From: Oxalobacteraceae bacterium
Lineage (GTDB): Bacteria; Pseudomonadota; Gammaproteobacteria; Burkholderiales; Burkholderiaceae_D
NCBI GenBank assembly: GCA_027490255.1
Contig: JAIXYM010000080.1
Location: 1 to 64,000 of the forward strand
Length of the DNA: 64,000 nt
Reading direction: 5' to 3'
Shown: positions 55,455 through 64,000 of the stretch, in pieces
How the letters are laid out: each line of letters begins with the position of its first letter
How positions within the stretch are numbered: the stretch's first letter is position 1
Translations under genes and position numbers: made by a program
Notes under the pieces: model-generated
Told to the model about the DNA's origin: nothing
What the model saw: only the letters and a program-made list of their open reading frames with translations
Databases searched by the model: none

Positions 55455-56338
55455 GATGTCAGCATTCGACCCGCCACTGCGGAGAGCTTTTCCAGCATCG
55501 CGGGGTCGCGTGCTTCCGGAGCAGTGATGAGCGCATGTTGCAGCGCGCTACGGCAACTGCATGTGGCAGCATGTGTATCTGTTTTGAGATGGGGTACGAC
55601 TTGTTTGACCAGCGCGCGACCTTTGTTGGCATTTGCAATCAACACGCCCACGATCTGCTCGACCGTGACGTGATCATGATCCGGATGCCAACAATCATAA
55701 TCCGTCACCATCGAGACGCTGGCATAGCATAGCTCTGCTTCACGAGCGAGTTTGGCTTCAGGCATATTAGTCATGCCGATGACATCGCAACCCCACTGCC
55801 GGTACAGATTTGATTCTGCCAGGCTCGAGAATTGCGGACCTTCCATCGCCAGATAGGTGCCGCCACGAACCGCCTCGATACCCGCTTCGGATGCACTTTG
55901 CTGCAACCAGTCACCCAGACGTGAGCACACCGGATGGGCGACAGACACATGAGCGACCATACCTTTGCCGAAAAAAGATTTTTCGCGTGCGAAGGTGCGG
56001 TCAATAAACTGATCAACGATCACAAAGGTACCGGGCGCGAGGGATTCTTTCAGTGAGCCCACGGCCGATAGAGAGATCACATCCGTGACACCCAGACGCT
56101 TGAGCGCATCGATATTGGCGCGGTAGTTCACTTCGGAGGGTGGAATCTTGTGGCCGCGACCGTGGCGCGGTAAAAAGGCCATGGGCTGGCCAAAAAGCTC
56201 ACCGATCAGTATCTCGTCTGAGGGCTCGCCAAACGGCGAGCTCACACTCACCCACTGACGATTTTCCATGCCGTCGATGTCATAAATGCCACTGCCACCG
56301 ATGACGCCAATCACGTTTTCTTGCGCGTTGCTGTGCAT
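55451..56338 (-). CDS. mtnP: S-methyl-5'-thioadenosine phosphorylase
   Basis: A 295-aa purine nucleoside phosphorylase-type enzyme. Motifs: IGVIGGSGIYDIDG, PRHGRGHKIPPSEVNYRAN (in parts), AVGSLKE, GTYLAMEGPQFSS, GMTNMPEAKLAREAELCYA and the ATDYDCW-like VTDYDCWH. It splits methylthioadenosine (and likely 5'-deoxyadenosine) with phosphate to adenine and the sugar-1-phosphate. It heads the four-gene operon and overlaps the aldolase by 4 bp. Confidence 0.95.
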   Translation of the reverse strand: MHSNAQENVIGVIGGSGIYDIDGMENRQWVSVSSPFGEPSDEILIGELFGQPMAFLPRHGRGHKIPPSEVNYRANIDALKRLGVTDVISLSAVGSLKESLAPGTFVIVDQFIDRTFAREKSFFGKGMVAHVSVAHPVCSRLGDWLQQSASEAGIEAVRGGTYLAMEGPQFSSLAESNLYRQWGCDVIGMTNMPEAKLAREAELCYASVSMVTDYDCWHPDHDHVTVEQIVGVLIANANKGRALVKQVVPHLKTDTHAATCSCRSALQHALITAPEARDPAMLEKLSAVAGRMLTS

Positions 56339-56529
56339 GAATTCTGCTCTGCTGTTTAGGTAAAAGAATTAATGTACCAAAGAAAGCTGCATACCCTCTG
56401 AAAGTACGTGCAGATACGCATTGTCACTTTTATCCCCAGGCCTCGATTGAAAAGCCGACACGCCAGACCGCTGGCATTGTGCTTCTCCTGCTACACTCCG
56501 CGCACTTCTCGACCCACATTGACTCTCTC

Positions 56530-57774
56530 ATGAAAAGCATCACCCCTGTAGCCGATACACACCCCGAGATTCATTGGGCAGAGAACGGCGAAACGCTGAA
56601 TGCCGAGTGGCGCTCCGAGAGTGGCATGTCGCCTCCGCGTCGTGTGGTGATTGCTGACGATACGATGACGGCCGATACAGCCTATCGCCTCGCTTGTGAG
56701 GGGACGGGCATGCTGTGGCGGGGTGATTTTCAGAACGCACGTCAGCTGCTGCAGGCATTGGCGCGACGCGTTGACCGGCCATCCCGCAAATCGGCTAAGG
56801 CTGCCAAAGCCACTCAAGCCACTAAAGCGACTAGTGCTGCCGATGCGGCAAAGCCTGACCTTGCCAACGAGATTGCGATGCCTGATGCTTTTCACCGGCA
56901 TCGTCTTTCGCAGTCGCAACGAGCACGCGCGCTGGGTATGGTCCTCATACCCTTTGATCAGGGCCACAGCGTACCCCTGCGGCGTGCACCCGATGTGAAG
57001 CAAGCCTGCACCGAAGCTTACGGTGATGCTGAGCGTCCCTATGTGACTTCGTTGCGGGAGCTGCTTGGCATCGTAGGCGCGCATGAGTGGCGCAAAAAAG
57101 GGGTGCTCATCGCTGCATCAGAGGGGCTGGAGGCATTCCGCATTCATCCGCACTATGGTGTATTCGCGCCGGTCCGTACGGACTATGTACCGCTGGTGGC
57201 TCAGGCACCATTGCCCGAGGCGCTCAATGCAGAATCTTTGGCCTTCGATGTAGGTACGGGCACCGGCGTACTCGCGGTGATACTCGCTAAACGCGGTATC
57301 GCGCGAGTCATCGCTACGGAAAACAATCCTCGCGCGGTCCTTTGTGCCAAAGAAAATCTGCAAAGACTCGGTCTGCAAAACCAGGTGGAGGTGGTCGATA
57401 CAGACCTGTTTCCGGAGGGACGCGCAGCGTTGATCGTCTGTAATCCCCCCTGGGTGCCGGCACGACCCAGCTCAGCGCTAGAGCATGCGATTTTCGATCC
57501 CGACAGCCGGATGTTGCGCGGATTTCTAGAGGGTTTGTCGTCTCATCTTTTGCCCGGTGGCGAAGGCTGGCTGGTCTTGTCCGATTTCGCCGAGCATTTG
57601 CACTTGCGCAGCCGTCAGCAGCTACTCGACATGATTGAAAGCGCCGGCTTGCGTGTGCTGGGAAAAATTGACGCGAAGCCCACGCACGCCAAAGTGGCTG
57701 ATGTCAGTGATGCCCTGCACACTGCTCGGGCGGCAGAGGTGATTTCTTTGTGGCGTTTGGCAGTGACACCGTAA
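56530..57774 (+). CDS. Class I SAM-dependent methyltransferase with N-terminal domain
   Basis: A 414-aa protein. The first 180 residues are poorly conserved and hold a low-complexity Lys/Ala/Thr linker (AKAAKATQATKATSAADAAK). The catalytic domain has the SAM motif AFDVGTGTGVLAVILAKRG and the NPPW motif in VCNPPWVP, as in N6-adenine or glutamine methyltransferases (RlmG/RsmC/PrmC-like). The target, RNA or protein, cannot be told. ATG 56530 is chosen; upstream frame is probably untranslated. It is divergent from mtnP. Confidence 0.85.
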   Translation: MKSITPVADTHPEIHWAENGETLNAEWRSESGMSPPRRVVIADDTMTADTAYRLACEGTGMLWRGDFQNARQLLQALARRVDRPSRKSAKAAKATQATKATSAADAAKPDLANEIAMPDAFHRHRLSQSQRARALGMVLIPFDQGHSVPLRRAPDVKQACTEAYGDAERPYVTSLRELLGIVGAHEWRKKGVLIAASEGLEAFRIHPHYGVFAPVRTDYVPLVAQAPLPEALNAESLAFDVGTGTGVLAVILAKRGIARVIATENNPRAVLCAKENLQRLGLQNQVEVVDTDLFPEGRAALIVCNPPWVPARPSSALEHAIFDPDSRMLRGFLEGLSSHLLPGGEGWLVLSDFAEHLHLRSRQQLLDMIESAGLRVLGKIDAKPTHAKVADVSDALHTARAAEVISLWRLAVTP

Positions 57775-57783
57775 GTCAACGGT

Positions 57784-58170
57784 TCAAACTTGCTGAACCA
57801 TGCCCGGATATTGCGAGAGTAGGGGATCCACGGTGACCAACGGCATACCCTCCGAAAGAGATTGCGCGATCAGTAGCCGGTCAAAGGGGTCTTTGTGAAC
57901 GAGTGGGAGCGCTTGTACACCCGCCGCATGTTCGCTGGAAATGGCAATTTCTTGGTAGCCGTTATCGATTAATCCTCGCCGTATCAGCCGTGAATCGGCC
58001 TTGAAATCTTCTCTGCCGAGGCTGCTTTTGATGGCGATTTCCCAAATGCTGGCGGCGCTAAAATAAAGCACATTGTCAGGATTTTCAATCAATTCCCTGG
58101 CCGATTTTGAAAGGCGTTCGGGCTGTCCTGCCGCCCACAGCAAGAGATGCGTATCGAGCAGGAATTTCAT
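57784..58170 (-). CDS. PIN-domain toxin (VapC family)
   Basis: A 128-aa PIN nuclease. The acidic residues are present: Asp6 in LLDTHLLLW, Glu in ASIWEIAIK, Asp in DPFDRLLIAQ and Asp in VTVDPLL. PIN toxins cut tRNA or mRNA. It shares one base with the antitoxin gene upstream (58170), the usual coupled layout. The signature KFLLDTHLLLWA matches the Phd-linked PIN subgroup. Confidence 0.94.
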   Translation of the reverse strand: MKFLLDTHLLLWAAGQPERLSKSARELIENPDNVLYFSAASIWEIAIKSSLGREDFKADSRLIRRGLIDNGYQEIAISSEHAAGVQALPLVHKDPFDRLLIAQSLSEGMPLVTVDPLLSQYPGMVQQV

Positions 58171-58412
58171 CAGCTACCCTTGAACAGTTTCTCTATTTCA
58201 TCCTCGCCCATACGGTCGAAGTCTTGTGGGACGTCAATCTGCCCCGTCAAAAACCCCAGCCGTTTTACTTGCCCGCCAGACGGACTATCGAGGGGAATGA
58301 CCTTGACCATAGGCTTTCCCGACTTTGCGATGATGAAGGGTTCTCCAGCCGCCGCCCGCTCGACTAAGCGCGAGAGGTGCGTTTTGGCATCGTGAATGTT
58401 GACTGTTTCCAT
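58170..58412 (-). CDS. Phd/YefM-family antitoxin
   Basis: An 80-aa antitoxin. The start METVNIHDAKTHLSRLVERA is the Phd DNA-binding fold, followed by GEPFIIAKSGKPMVKVIPL. The C-terminal half (DVPQDFDRMGEDEIEKLF) should bind and block the toxin. The pair probably represses its own promoter. Located between a methyltransferase gene and tRNA-His, a common spot for gained modules. Confidence 0.94.
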   Translation of the reverse strand: METVNIHDAKTHLSRLVERAAAGEPFIIAKSGKPMVKVIPLDSPSGGQVKRLGFLTGQIDVPQDFDRMGEDEIEKLFKGS

Positions 58413-58552
58413 ACCACCGCCCGTAATGAACTAAGTCTTGTTAGTCTAGGTTGGTATCCTTGAAAAGTCAAAGATCACGCTAACCAGGCTTGAAGATCGC
58501 GGGTAATGCCGGGGTCATGGCCGGTAATTGCGGTTGAGCGACCGGAAACAAA

Positions 58553-58573
58553 AAGCCCGGCATCGCCGGGCTT
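58553..58573 (-). terminator. Intrinsic terminator of tRNA-His
   Basis: On the minus strand AAGCCCGGC-GAT-GCCGGGCTT is followed by TTTGTTT, about 18 bp beyond the tRNA 3' end. Confidence 0.93.
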
Positions 58574-58590
58574 GAAGTCATTGAAATTTT

Positions 58591-58667
58591 TGGGGTGACC
58601 GATGGGGCTCGAACCCACGACAACAGGAATCACAATCCTGGACTCTACCAACTGAGCTACGGCCACC
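58591..58667 (-). tRNA. tRNA-His (anticodon GTG), 3' CCA encoded
   Basis: A 77-nt minus-strand cloverleaf including the extra 5' G(-1) pairing with C73, the identity mark of tRNA-His. Anticodon loop TTGTGAT; acceptor GTGGCCG with CGGTCAC; T arm GTGGGTTCGAGCCCC. CCA is encoded. A TATAAT-like -10 lies at 58711-58716 (minus strand), with a poor -35. Confidence 0.97.
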
Positions 58668-58745
58668 ACTGAGACAACGTCATTCCGGTCAACGCCGAAA
58701 CAAGAGCGCAATTATACAAAATTCCAGCCATGAAGGGCGACCTTC

Positions 58746-58795
58746 GGCATACAAACGCCATACAAACGGCATGCAAACAGCATACAAACGGCATA
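58746..58795 (+). repeat. 11-bp tandem repeat, about 4.5 copies
   Basis: Units of GGCATACAAAC with single-base variants begin at 58746, 58757, 58768 and 58779, with a partial fifth at 58790. The array lies between the murI stop and the tRNA-His promoter region. Confidence 0.9.
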
Positions 58796-58812
58796 TTGCG
58801 CCTAATTTGCCT

Positions 58813-59637
58813 TCAGTCCATTTGGCTAGCGACCTCGTCGACCGGCGGATTGAGATCAAGCAGCGCCCGAAATGCAGTCACGAGCGCCGTCCGGCTGCCG
58901 GTGGTGTAGGCACTCAACGTTCCCTGAGGTGGCGCATCAGCACGCAGCAGGCCGTGCTGGTTTAGCAAACGCTCGAGTTGCCGTGCGACCGGCTCACCTG
59001 TATCGACCAGATGCACCGAACCATCGACTGATGCTGCGACGTTGGTAATCAGCGGCTCGACAAACGGGTAATGAGTGCAGCCGAGCACCAGCGTGTCGGC
59101 CTTTTGAGCGAGCAATGGCGCCACATAGCGTTGTACCAGTGCGGCAGTATCACGCGATCGCAGTTCGCCTTTTTCGATCTGGTCCGCGAGTCCATTGCAG
59201 GCCTGCGCAATGAAAGTCACACCTGTGGCAGTAGAAGTCTGCTGCTGCAGTTTCTGAAATTTGTCACTGGCGAGCGTGCCTGCGGTGGCGAGTACACCCA
59301 CCACACCGGATCGCGTCAGCGCTGCAGCCGGCTTGAGTCCCGGCTCTACACCCACCACTTGAAGATCTGGATAACGTTCGCGCAAAGCAGCGATCGCCGC
59401 AGCCGTTGCGGTGTTGCAGGCCACTACCATTGCCTTGATATTGAACCGGAGCAGAAATGCGGCGATCCCCAATGCACGCTCGACTATGACGGATTCCGGT
59501 TTTTCACCATAGGGCGCGAAACCGGAATCTGCAAAGTAGAGCAGTTCTTCATTAGGTAGTAGCGTGCGCACATGGCGCAGTACCGACAAGCCGCCTATGC
59601 CTGAGTCAAAGATGCCAATAGGCGCCGTGTTGGACAT
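58813..59637 (-). CDS. murI: Glutamate racemase
   Basis: A 274-aa MurI. Both catalytic Cys are present: VACNTATAAA and LGCTHYPF; the start IGIFDSGIGGLSVL and FADSGFAPYG are conserved. It makes D-glutamate for peptidoglycan. ATG 59637 is used; TTG 59664 would overlap the fumarase stop. It follows fumarase by 19 bp and is likely cotranscribed. Confidence 0.97.
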   Translation of the reverse strand: MSNTAPIGIFDSGIGGLSVLRHVRTLLPNEELLYFADSGFAPYGEKPESVIVERALGIAAFLLRFNIKAMVVACNTATAAAIAALRERYPDLQVVGVEPGLKPAAALTRSGVVGVLATAGTLASDKFQKLQQQTSTATGVTFIAQACNGLADQIEKGELRSRDTAALVQRYVAPLLAQKADTLVLGCTHYPFVEPLITNVAASVDGSVHLVDTGEPVARQLERLLNQHGLLRADAPPQGTLSAYTTGSRTALVTAFRALLDLNPPVDEVASQMD

Positions 59638-59656
59638 GAGACCGTAGGCCAGGGTC

Positions 59657-61192
59657 TTATCCAACGCTGACCGGAATCTTGCCTATCGTGGCCGCAATAC
59701 GTTCCTGCCATTCTTTGGGGCCGGTGTTGTGCACCGACGTACCGTTCGAATCGACGGCCACGGTGACCGGCATATCAGTGACGTCGAATTCGTAAATCGC
59801 TTCCATACCCAGATCGGCAAACCCAATCACCTTGGCGCTCTTGATCGCTTTGGAGACCAGATAGGCAGCGCCACCCACAGCCATCAGATAAGCCGACTTG
59901 TGATTCTTGATCGATTCAATCGCAACCGGGCCACGCTCGGCTTTGCCGATCATCGCGATCAGACCAGTTTTCTCGAGCATCATGTCGGTGAACTTGTCCA
60001 TGCGTGTTGCCGTAGTTGGTCCCGCAGGGCCCACTGCTTCATCGCGCACAGGATCCACTGGACCCACGTAATAGATCACGCGGTTTTTGAAATCGACCGG
60101 CAGACTTTCGCCTTTGGCGAGCATGTCCTGAATTCGCTTGTGTGCAGCATCGCGACCTGTGAGCATCTTGCCATTCAGGAGCAAGGTCTGGCCCGGTGTC
60201 CATGATGCAACCTCAGCAGCAGTAAGTGTGTTGAGATCAATGCGTTTTGATTTGTGCGTATCGGGCGTCCAGTGCACCTCGGGCCACTCGGATAACGAGG
60301 GCGGCTCGATGTAAGCCGGACCCGAACCATCCAGCACAAAATGCGCGTGGCGGGTTGCCGCACAGTTTGGAATCATCGCAACAGGTTTGGACGCAGCGTG
60401 TGTTGCATGCATCATGATCTTGACATCCAGCACGGTAGTTAGGCCGCCCAGACCTTGTGCGCCTATGCCTAGCGCGTTTACTTTTTCATAGAGCTCGATA
60501 CGTAATTCTTCCAACTTGTTTTTCGGGCCGTGTGCGAGCAAGTCGCTCATGTCGATATCGCCCATCAGCGATTGCTTGGCCATCAGCATTGCATGCTCTG
60601 CCGTGCCGCCAATGCCTATGCCCAGCATGCCGGGCGGGCACCAGCCGGCACCCATGGTGGGTACAGTTTTGAGCACCCAGTCCACCACTGAATCCGATGG
60701 GTTGAGCATGACGAACTTGGATTTGTTTTCCGAGCCGCCGCCTTTGGCAGCTACCTGAACATCGACTGTGTTACCCGGTACCAGTTCCATATGCACGACG
60801 GCCGGCGTATTGTCTTTCGTGTTCTTGCGTTCAAACTGCGGGTCATCCACTACCGAGGCGCGCAGCTTGTTATCGGCAAAGTTGTAGCCACGGCGCACGC
60901 CCTCATTGATAGCGTCCGTAATTGAGCCGGGAAAACCTTCGAAGCGCACATCCATACCGATTTTTAGGAAGACATTCACAATCCCGGTGTCTTGGCATAT
61001 AGGACGTTTTCCCTCGGCGCACATGCGAGAGTTAGTCAGAATTTGTGCGATCGCATCTTTGGCAGCAGGACTTTGCTCGCGTTCATAGGCGCGTGCAAGG
61101 TGACGAATGTAATCCACCGGATGGTAGTAGCTGATGAACTGCAAGGCCGCGGCAACGGATTCGATCAGATCTTCTTGCTTGATGATGGTCAT
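59657..61192 (-). CDS. fumA: Fumarate hydratase, class I (iron-sulfur)
   Basis: A 511-aa class I fumarase. Cluster Cys residues lie in ICQDTGI, NCAATRH and GAGWCPPG; other motifs are AKGGGSENKSKF and VGPAGPTTATRMDKF. The C-terminal beta domain (YYVGPVDPVRDEAVGP, GTSVHNTGPKEW) is fused on. It interconverts fumarate and malate in the citric acid cycle. The 4Fe cluster makes it oxygen sensitive. Which class I name (fumA/fumB) applies is arbitrary. Confidence 0.97.
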   Translation of the reverse strand: MTIIKQEDLIESVAAALQFISYYHPVDYIRHLARAYEREQSPAAKDAIAQILTNSRMCAEGKRPICQDTGIVNVFLKIGMDVRFEGFPGSITDAINEGVRRGYNFADNKLRASVVDDPQFERKNTKDNTPAVVHMELVPGNTVDVQVAAKGGGSENKSKFVMLNPSDSVVDWVLKTVPTMGAGWCPPGMLGIGIGGTAEHAMLMAKQSLMGDIDMSDLLAHGPKNKLEELRIELYEKVNALGIGAQGLGGLTTVLDVKIMMHATHAASKPVAMIPNCAATRHAHFVLDGSGPAYIEPPSLSEWPEVHWTPDTHKSKRIDLNTLTAAEVASWTPGQTLLLNGKMLTGRDAAHKRIQDMLAKGESLPVDFKNRVIYYVGPVDPVRDEAVGPAGPTTATRMDKFTDMMLEKTGLIAMIGKAERGPVAIESIKNHKSAYLMAVGGAAYLVSKAIKSAKVIGFADLGMEAIYEFDVTDMPVTVAVDSNGTSVHNTGPKEWQERIAATIGKIPVSVG

Positions 61193-61236
61193 GACGTTCG
61201 TACTTTAAAAAATGAAACGGTATGCGAGATAAAAGG

Positions 61237-61270
61237 TGCGATATTCAAGATGCGATATTCAAGATGCGAG
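61237..61270 (+). repeat. 14-bp tandem repeat upstream of fumarase
   Basis: TGCGATATTCAAGA occurs twice in tandem (61237-61250, 61251-61264) followed by TGCGAG. A related TATGCGAGAT lies at 61221-61230. It sits in the fumarase leader/promoter region. Confidence 0.85.
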
Positions 61271-61286
61271 ATACCTAATACGAGCA

Positions 61287-61895
61287 TCAGTGCTTGCCCT
61301 GACTCTCATGCAATGTCGCTGACATGATGCGGTCAGCATAGGCAATGGCAAGGGCGGAGAGAAGGAAGACAAGATGGATCACTGTCTGCGCGACCAGCGT
61401 CTTGGTCTCGTGTGCGCTGGCATTAATAAATGATTTCAGTAGATGAATCGATGAAATGCCAATAATCGCAGTCGCGAGTTTTACTTTTAATACCGAGGCA
61501 TTGACATGTGACAACCACTCCGGTTGATCAGGATGATTTTCCAGGTGCATGCGCGAAACAAAAGTCTCATATCCACCCACGATCACCATAATCAGTAGGT
61601 TGGAGATCATCACCACGTCAATCAGTCCGAGTACAACCAGCATGATCGTGGTCTCGGTTAGTCGCGATTGCGGCGCTGCGCCGTCAACGCTGGTAGCGCT
61701 CAGAATATGGCTGAGCGCCGTGCCGTTACCCATCAGCGCACTCACCAGATCGACCAGCTCGACCCAGAAGTGGTAAACGTAGACGATCTGCGCCAGAATC
61801 AACCCCATGTACAGGGGCAGTTGCAGCCACCGTGTCATGAATATGAAATTGGCAAGCGAGGAGATTTTTTGCGGAGATTTTTGCTCGGAAGTCAT
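61287..61895 (-). CDS. UPF0114/YqhA-like membrane protein
   Basis: A 202-aa protein of the TIGR00645 family with four membrane helices (about 20-45, 85-110, 135-160, 170-190). Family motifs: TRWLQLPLYMGL, LGLIDVVMISNLLIMVIVGGYE and LKVKLATAIIGISSIHLLK. Function unknown; relatives are inner-membrane proteins. ATG 61895 is chosen because the conserved region begins there. It precedes fumarase on the same strand after about 95 bp. Confidence 0.92.
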   Translation of the reverse strand: MTSEQKSPQKISSLANFIFMTRWLQLPLYMGLILAQIVYVYHFWVELVDLVSALMGNGTALSHILSATSVDGAAPQSRLTETTIMLVVLGLIDVVMISNLLIMVIVGGYETFVSRMHLENHPDQPEWLSHVNASVLKVKLATAIIGISSIHLLKSFINASAHETKTLVAQTVIHLVFLLSALAIAYADRIMSATLHESQGKH

Positions 61896-62085
61896 GGTGG
61901 AATCAGAGGTTTTGGGTATTTTGCGTGGGAACAATGCGAACCAGCATTTTACACGCGGGCCACCTTTGACTGCCGGGTATCTGAGGCGCCCAGACCGGGC
62001 AGGCGCCGGGCGCAAATACTGTGTAAGCCCTGAGTAAGCGTACCCGCTTATCTTGGCCGCAAACAATGAATATGCAGGAGACCTT

Positions 62086-64000
62086 ATGTCCGAGATCGAA
62101 TCCCTGATGCATGAGCATCGGATTTTTCAACCGCCAGAGAGTTTTGTGAAAAATGCAGCTGTCTCTGGCATGGACGCTTATCACGCCCTGTGCGCCGAAG
62201 CCGACAAGGACTACGAAGGCTTCTGGGGCCGTCTGGCTCGAGAGAACCTCGAATGGCACAAGCCCTTTGCCACCGTACTGGACGAATCCCAGGCGCCGTT
62301 TTACAAGTGGTTCGAAGATGGTCAGCTCAATGTTTCTTACAACTGCCTCGATCGCAATCTGAACAATGGTAATGCCGATCGCGTTGCCATCATTTTCGAG
62401 GCTGACGATGGCACTGTCACTCGCCTCACGTATCGTGAACTCCACCAGAAAGTCTGCAAGCTCGCCAATGGCCTGAAATCACTGGGCATCAAAAAAGGTG
62501 ATCGCGTCATCATCTACATGCCGATGTCAGTCGAAGGCGTTGCTGCGATGCAGGCTTGCGCACGGATTGGTGCGACGCACTCGGTTGTTTTCGGCGGCTT
62601 CTCGGCCAAGTCCTTGCAAGAACGTATTATCGATGCCGGTGCGGTTGCTGTTATCACGGCCGATGAGCAGGTACGCGGTGGCAAGCAGCTGCCACTCAAG
62701 GCAATTGTCGATGAAGCACTGAGTCTGGGTGGCTGTGAAGCGATCAAAAGTGTCGTGGTGTACCAGCGCACTAAAGTCAATATCGCCATGGTGGGCGGTC
62801 GCGACCTGTGGTTACATGAACTGATGGACAAACAGTCCGAGCAATGCGAGCCAGAGTGGGTAAGCGCAGAGCATCCACTGTTCATTCTGTACACATCCGG
62901 ATCGACGGGCAAACCCAAAGGCGTTCAGCATTCCTCAGGCGGCTATTTGCTGTGGGCCGCGCTGACCATGAAATGGACCTTTGACATCAAGCCCAGCGAT
63001 ATCTTCTGGTGCACCGCCGACATTGGCTGGGTGACGGGGCATAGCTACATCGCCTATGGCCCGCTCGCAGTAGGCGCTACACAAATCGTATTCGAAGGTG
63101 TGCCGACCTACCCGAATGCAGGCCGTTTCTGGGACATGATTGCGCGTCACAAAGCCACGATCTTCTACACGGCACCGACCGCGATTCGCTCGCTGATCAA
63201 AGCGTCTGATGCGGATGCGAAAGTGCATCCTCAGCATTTTGATTTGTCATCGCTTCGTTTGCTGGGCTCAGTGGGCGAGCCCATTAATCCTGAAGCTTGG
63301 ATGTGGTACTACAAAAATGTCGGTGACAATCGCTGTCCCATCGTCGACACTTTCTGGCAGACGGAGACGGGTGGTCACATGATCTCTCCCTTGCCGGGTG
63401 CGACACCGATGGTGCCGGGTTCGTGCACGCTTCCACTGCCGGGCATCATGACCGCGATTGTTGATGAGGCTGGTAACGACATGCCGAATGGCCATGGTGG
63501 CATTCTCGTGGTGAAGCGGCCGTGGCCTTCGATGATTCGCACAATCTGGAATGATCCGGAGCGTTTCAAGACCAGCTACTTCCCTACGGAGCTCGGCGGC
63601 ACGCTGTATCTCGCTGGCGATGGTGCCATTCGCGATGAGAAGTCGGCTTACTTCACCATCACGGGTCGCATCGACGATGTGCTGAACGTCTCTGGTCACC
63701 GCATGGGCACGATGGAAATTGAATCCGCGCTGGTCGCCAACCATCTGGTGGCCGAAGCTGCCGTGGTGGGCAAGCCTGATCCAACGACGGGCGAGTCTAT
63801 TTGTGCGTTTGTGGTGTTGAAAGGTGCGCGCCCAACCGGCGAAGATGCAAAAGCTATGGCCAAGGAATTGCGCGACTGGGTCGGCAAGGAAATCGGTCCG
63901 ATTGCCAAGCCAAAGGAAATACGTTTTGGGGATAATCTGCCCAAGACGCGTTCGGGCAAGATCATGCGGCGACTCTTGCGCGTGCTGGCCAAGGGCGAGG
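62086..64000 (+). CDS. acsA: Acetyl-CoA synthetase, 3'-truncated by window edge
   Basis: 638 codons are visible from ATG 62086 (GCAGGAG upstream); the stop lies beyond the window. Motifs: [12 protein letters not shown] (AMP-binding P-loop), [37 protein letters not shown] and, near the end, [10 protein letters not shown] with the Lys acetylated to switch off Acs. The enzyme makes acetyl-CoA from acetate and ATP. Only about 15-25 residues should be missing. Confidence 0.97.
   Translation, partial: MSEIESLMHEHRIFQPPESFVKNAAVSGMDAYHALCAEADKDYEGFWGRLARENLEWHKPFATVLDESQAPFYKWFEDGQLNVSYNCLDRNLNNGNADRVAIIFEADDGTVTRLTYRELHQKVCKLANGLKSLGIKKGDRVIIYMPMSVEGVAAMQACARIGATHSVVFGGFSAKSLQERIIDAGAVAVITADEQVRGGKQLPLKAIVDEALSLGGCEAIKSVVVYQRTKVNIAMVGGRDLWLHELMDKQSEQCEPEWVSAEHPLFILYTSGSTGKPKGVQHSSGGYLLWAALTMKWTFDIKPSDIFWCTADIGWVTGHSYIAYGPLAVGATQIVFEGVPTYPNAGRFWDMIARHKATIFYTAPTAIRSLIKASDADAKVHPQHFDLSSLRLLGSVGEPINPEAWMWYYKNVGDNRCPIVDTFWQTETGGHMISPLPGATPMVPGSCTLPLPGIMTAIVDEAGNDMPNGHGGILVVKRPWPSMIRTIWNDPERFKTSYFPTELGGTLYLAGDGAIRDEKSAYFTITGRIDDVLNVSGHRMGTMEIESALVANHLVAEAAVVGKPDPTTGESICAFVVLKGARPTGEDAKAMAKELRDWVGKEIGPIAKPKEIRFGDNLPKTRSGKIMRRLLRVLAKGE

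Noticed and set aside
58746-58795. CRISPR-like array
   Set aside because: Units are 11 bp, directly abutting, with no spacers and no cas genes; it is a simple tandem repeat.

Overview
The window looks like core chromosome of a moderate-GC betaproteobacterium, most likely Burkholderiales and perhaps near Oxalobacteraceae. The evidence is gene content and protein style: phasin and polyhydroxyalkanoate-granule proteins, seven-iron FdxA next to a TrxR-like ferredoxin reductase, class I fumarase, Bpt and Aat side by side, a TIGR00645/YqhA protein, and a rimP-nusA-infB-rbfA-truB translation operon. Species cannot be told from sequence alone. I see no insertion sequence, prophage, CRISPR array or rRNA. 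The window edges cut a TonB-dependent receptor (left) and acetyl-CoA synthetase (right).

Layout. 0-3.6 kb: an overlapping three-gene export/uptake unit (TonB receptor, Asp-box beta-propeller protein with a Cys motif, thioredoxin-like protein). 3.6-20.4 kb: ferredoxin reductase and ferredoxin, hydroxy-acid metabolism (lutC and a GhrB-like reductase, a tartrate-dehydrogenase-like enzyme, IclR regulator, lutAB), PHA-related proteins, FKBP isomerase, CinA-like protein, deacetylase, transporter, thioesterase, nitroreductase, a PBP7-type peptidase and DgkA. 20.4-26.1 kb: a minus-strand aat-bpt-pyrD-aldo/keto reductase run, then amt and a NUDIX hydrolase. 26.2-39.5 kb: initiator tRNA, scpB-rluB, the rimP-nusA-infB-rbfA-truB operon behind a promoter and terminator-bearing leader, an orphan AT-rich gene, and typA. 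39.5-48.2 kb: an aminotransferase, dusA, then an envelope/stress locus (below). 48.5-53.2 kb: an orphan solute-binding lipoprotein, a small secreted protein and a GGDEF-EAL protein. 53.2-56.3 kb: mtnP-aldolase-apt-mtnA, which fits the DHAP shunt for 5'-methylthioadenosine/5'-deoxyadenosine salvage. 56.5-64 kb: methyltransferase, Phd/PIN toxin-antitoxin pair, tRNA-His, murI, fumarase, YqhA-like protein, acsA.

The most interesting region is 41.9-48.3 kb. Two paralogous sigma-54 activators lie divergently around a small Gly/Ser/Pro-rich lipoprotein. One has no sensory domain; the other has a receiver domain in which the phospho-acceptor Asp is Ala. Nearby, a four-gene minus-strand operon (ElaB/YqjD-like, YqjE-like, YqjK-like, entericidin-like lipoprotein) is preceded by a near-consensus sigma-54 promoter at 48219-48234 and a 12-bp perfect palindrome about 135 bp further upstream. 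I infer a sigma-54-controlled envelope stress module whose activators are not switched by ordinary phosphorylation. The parts are known families; the assembly and its control are hypotheses.
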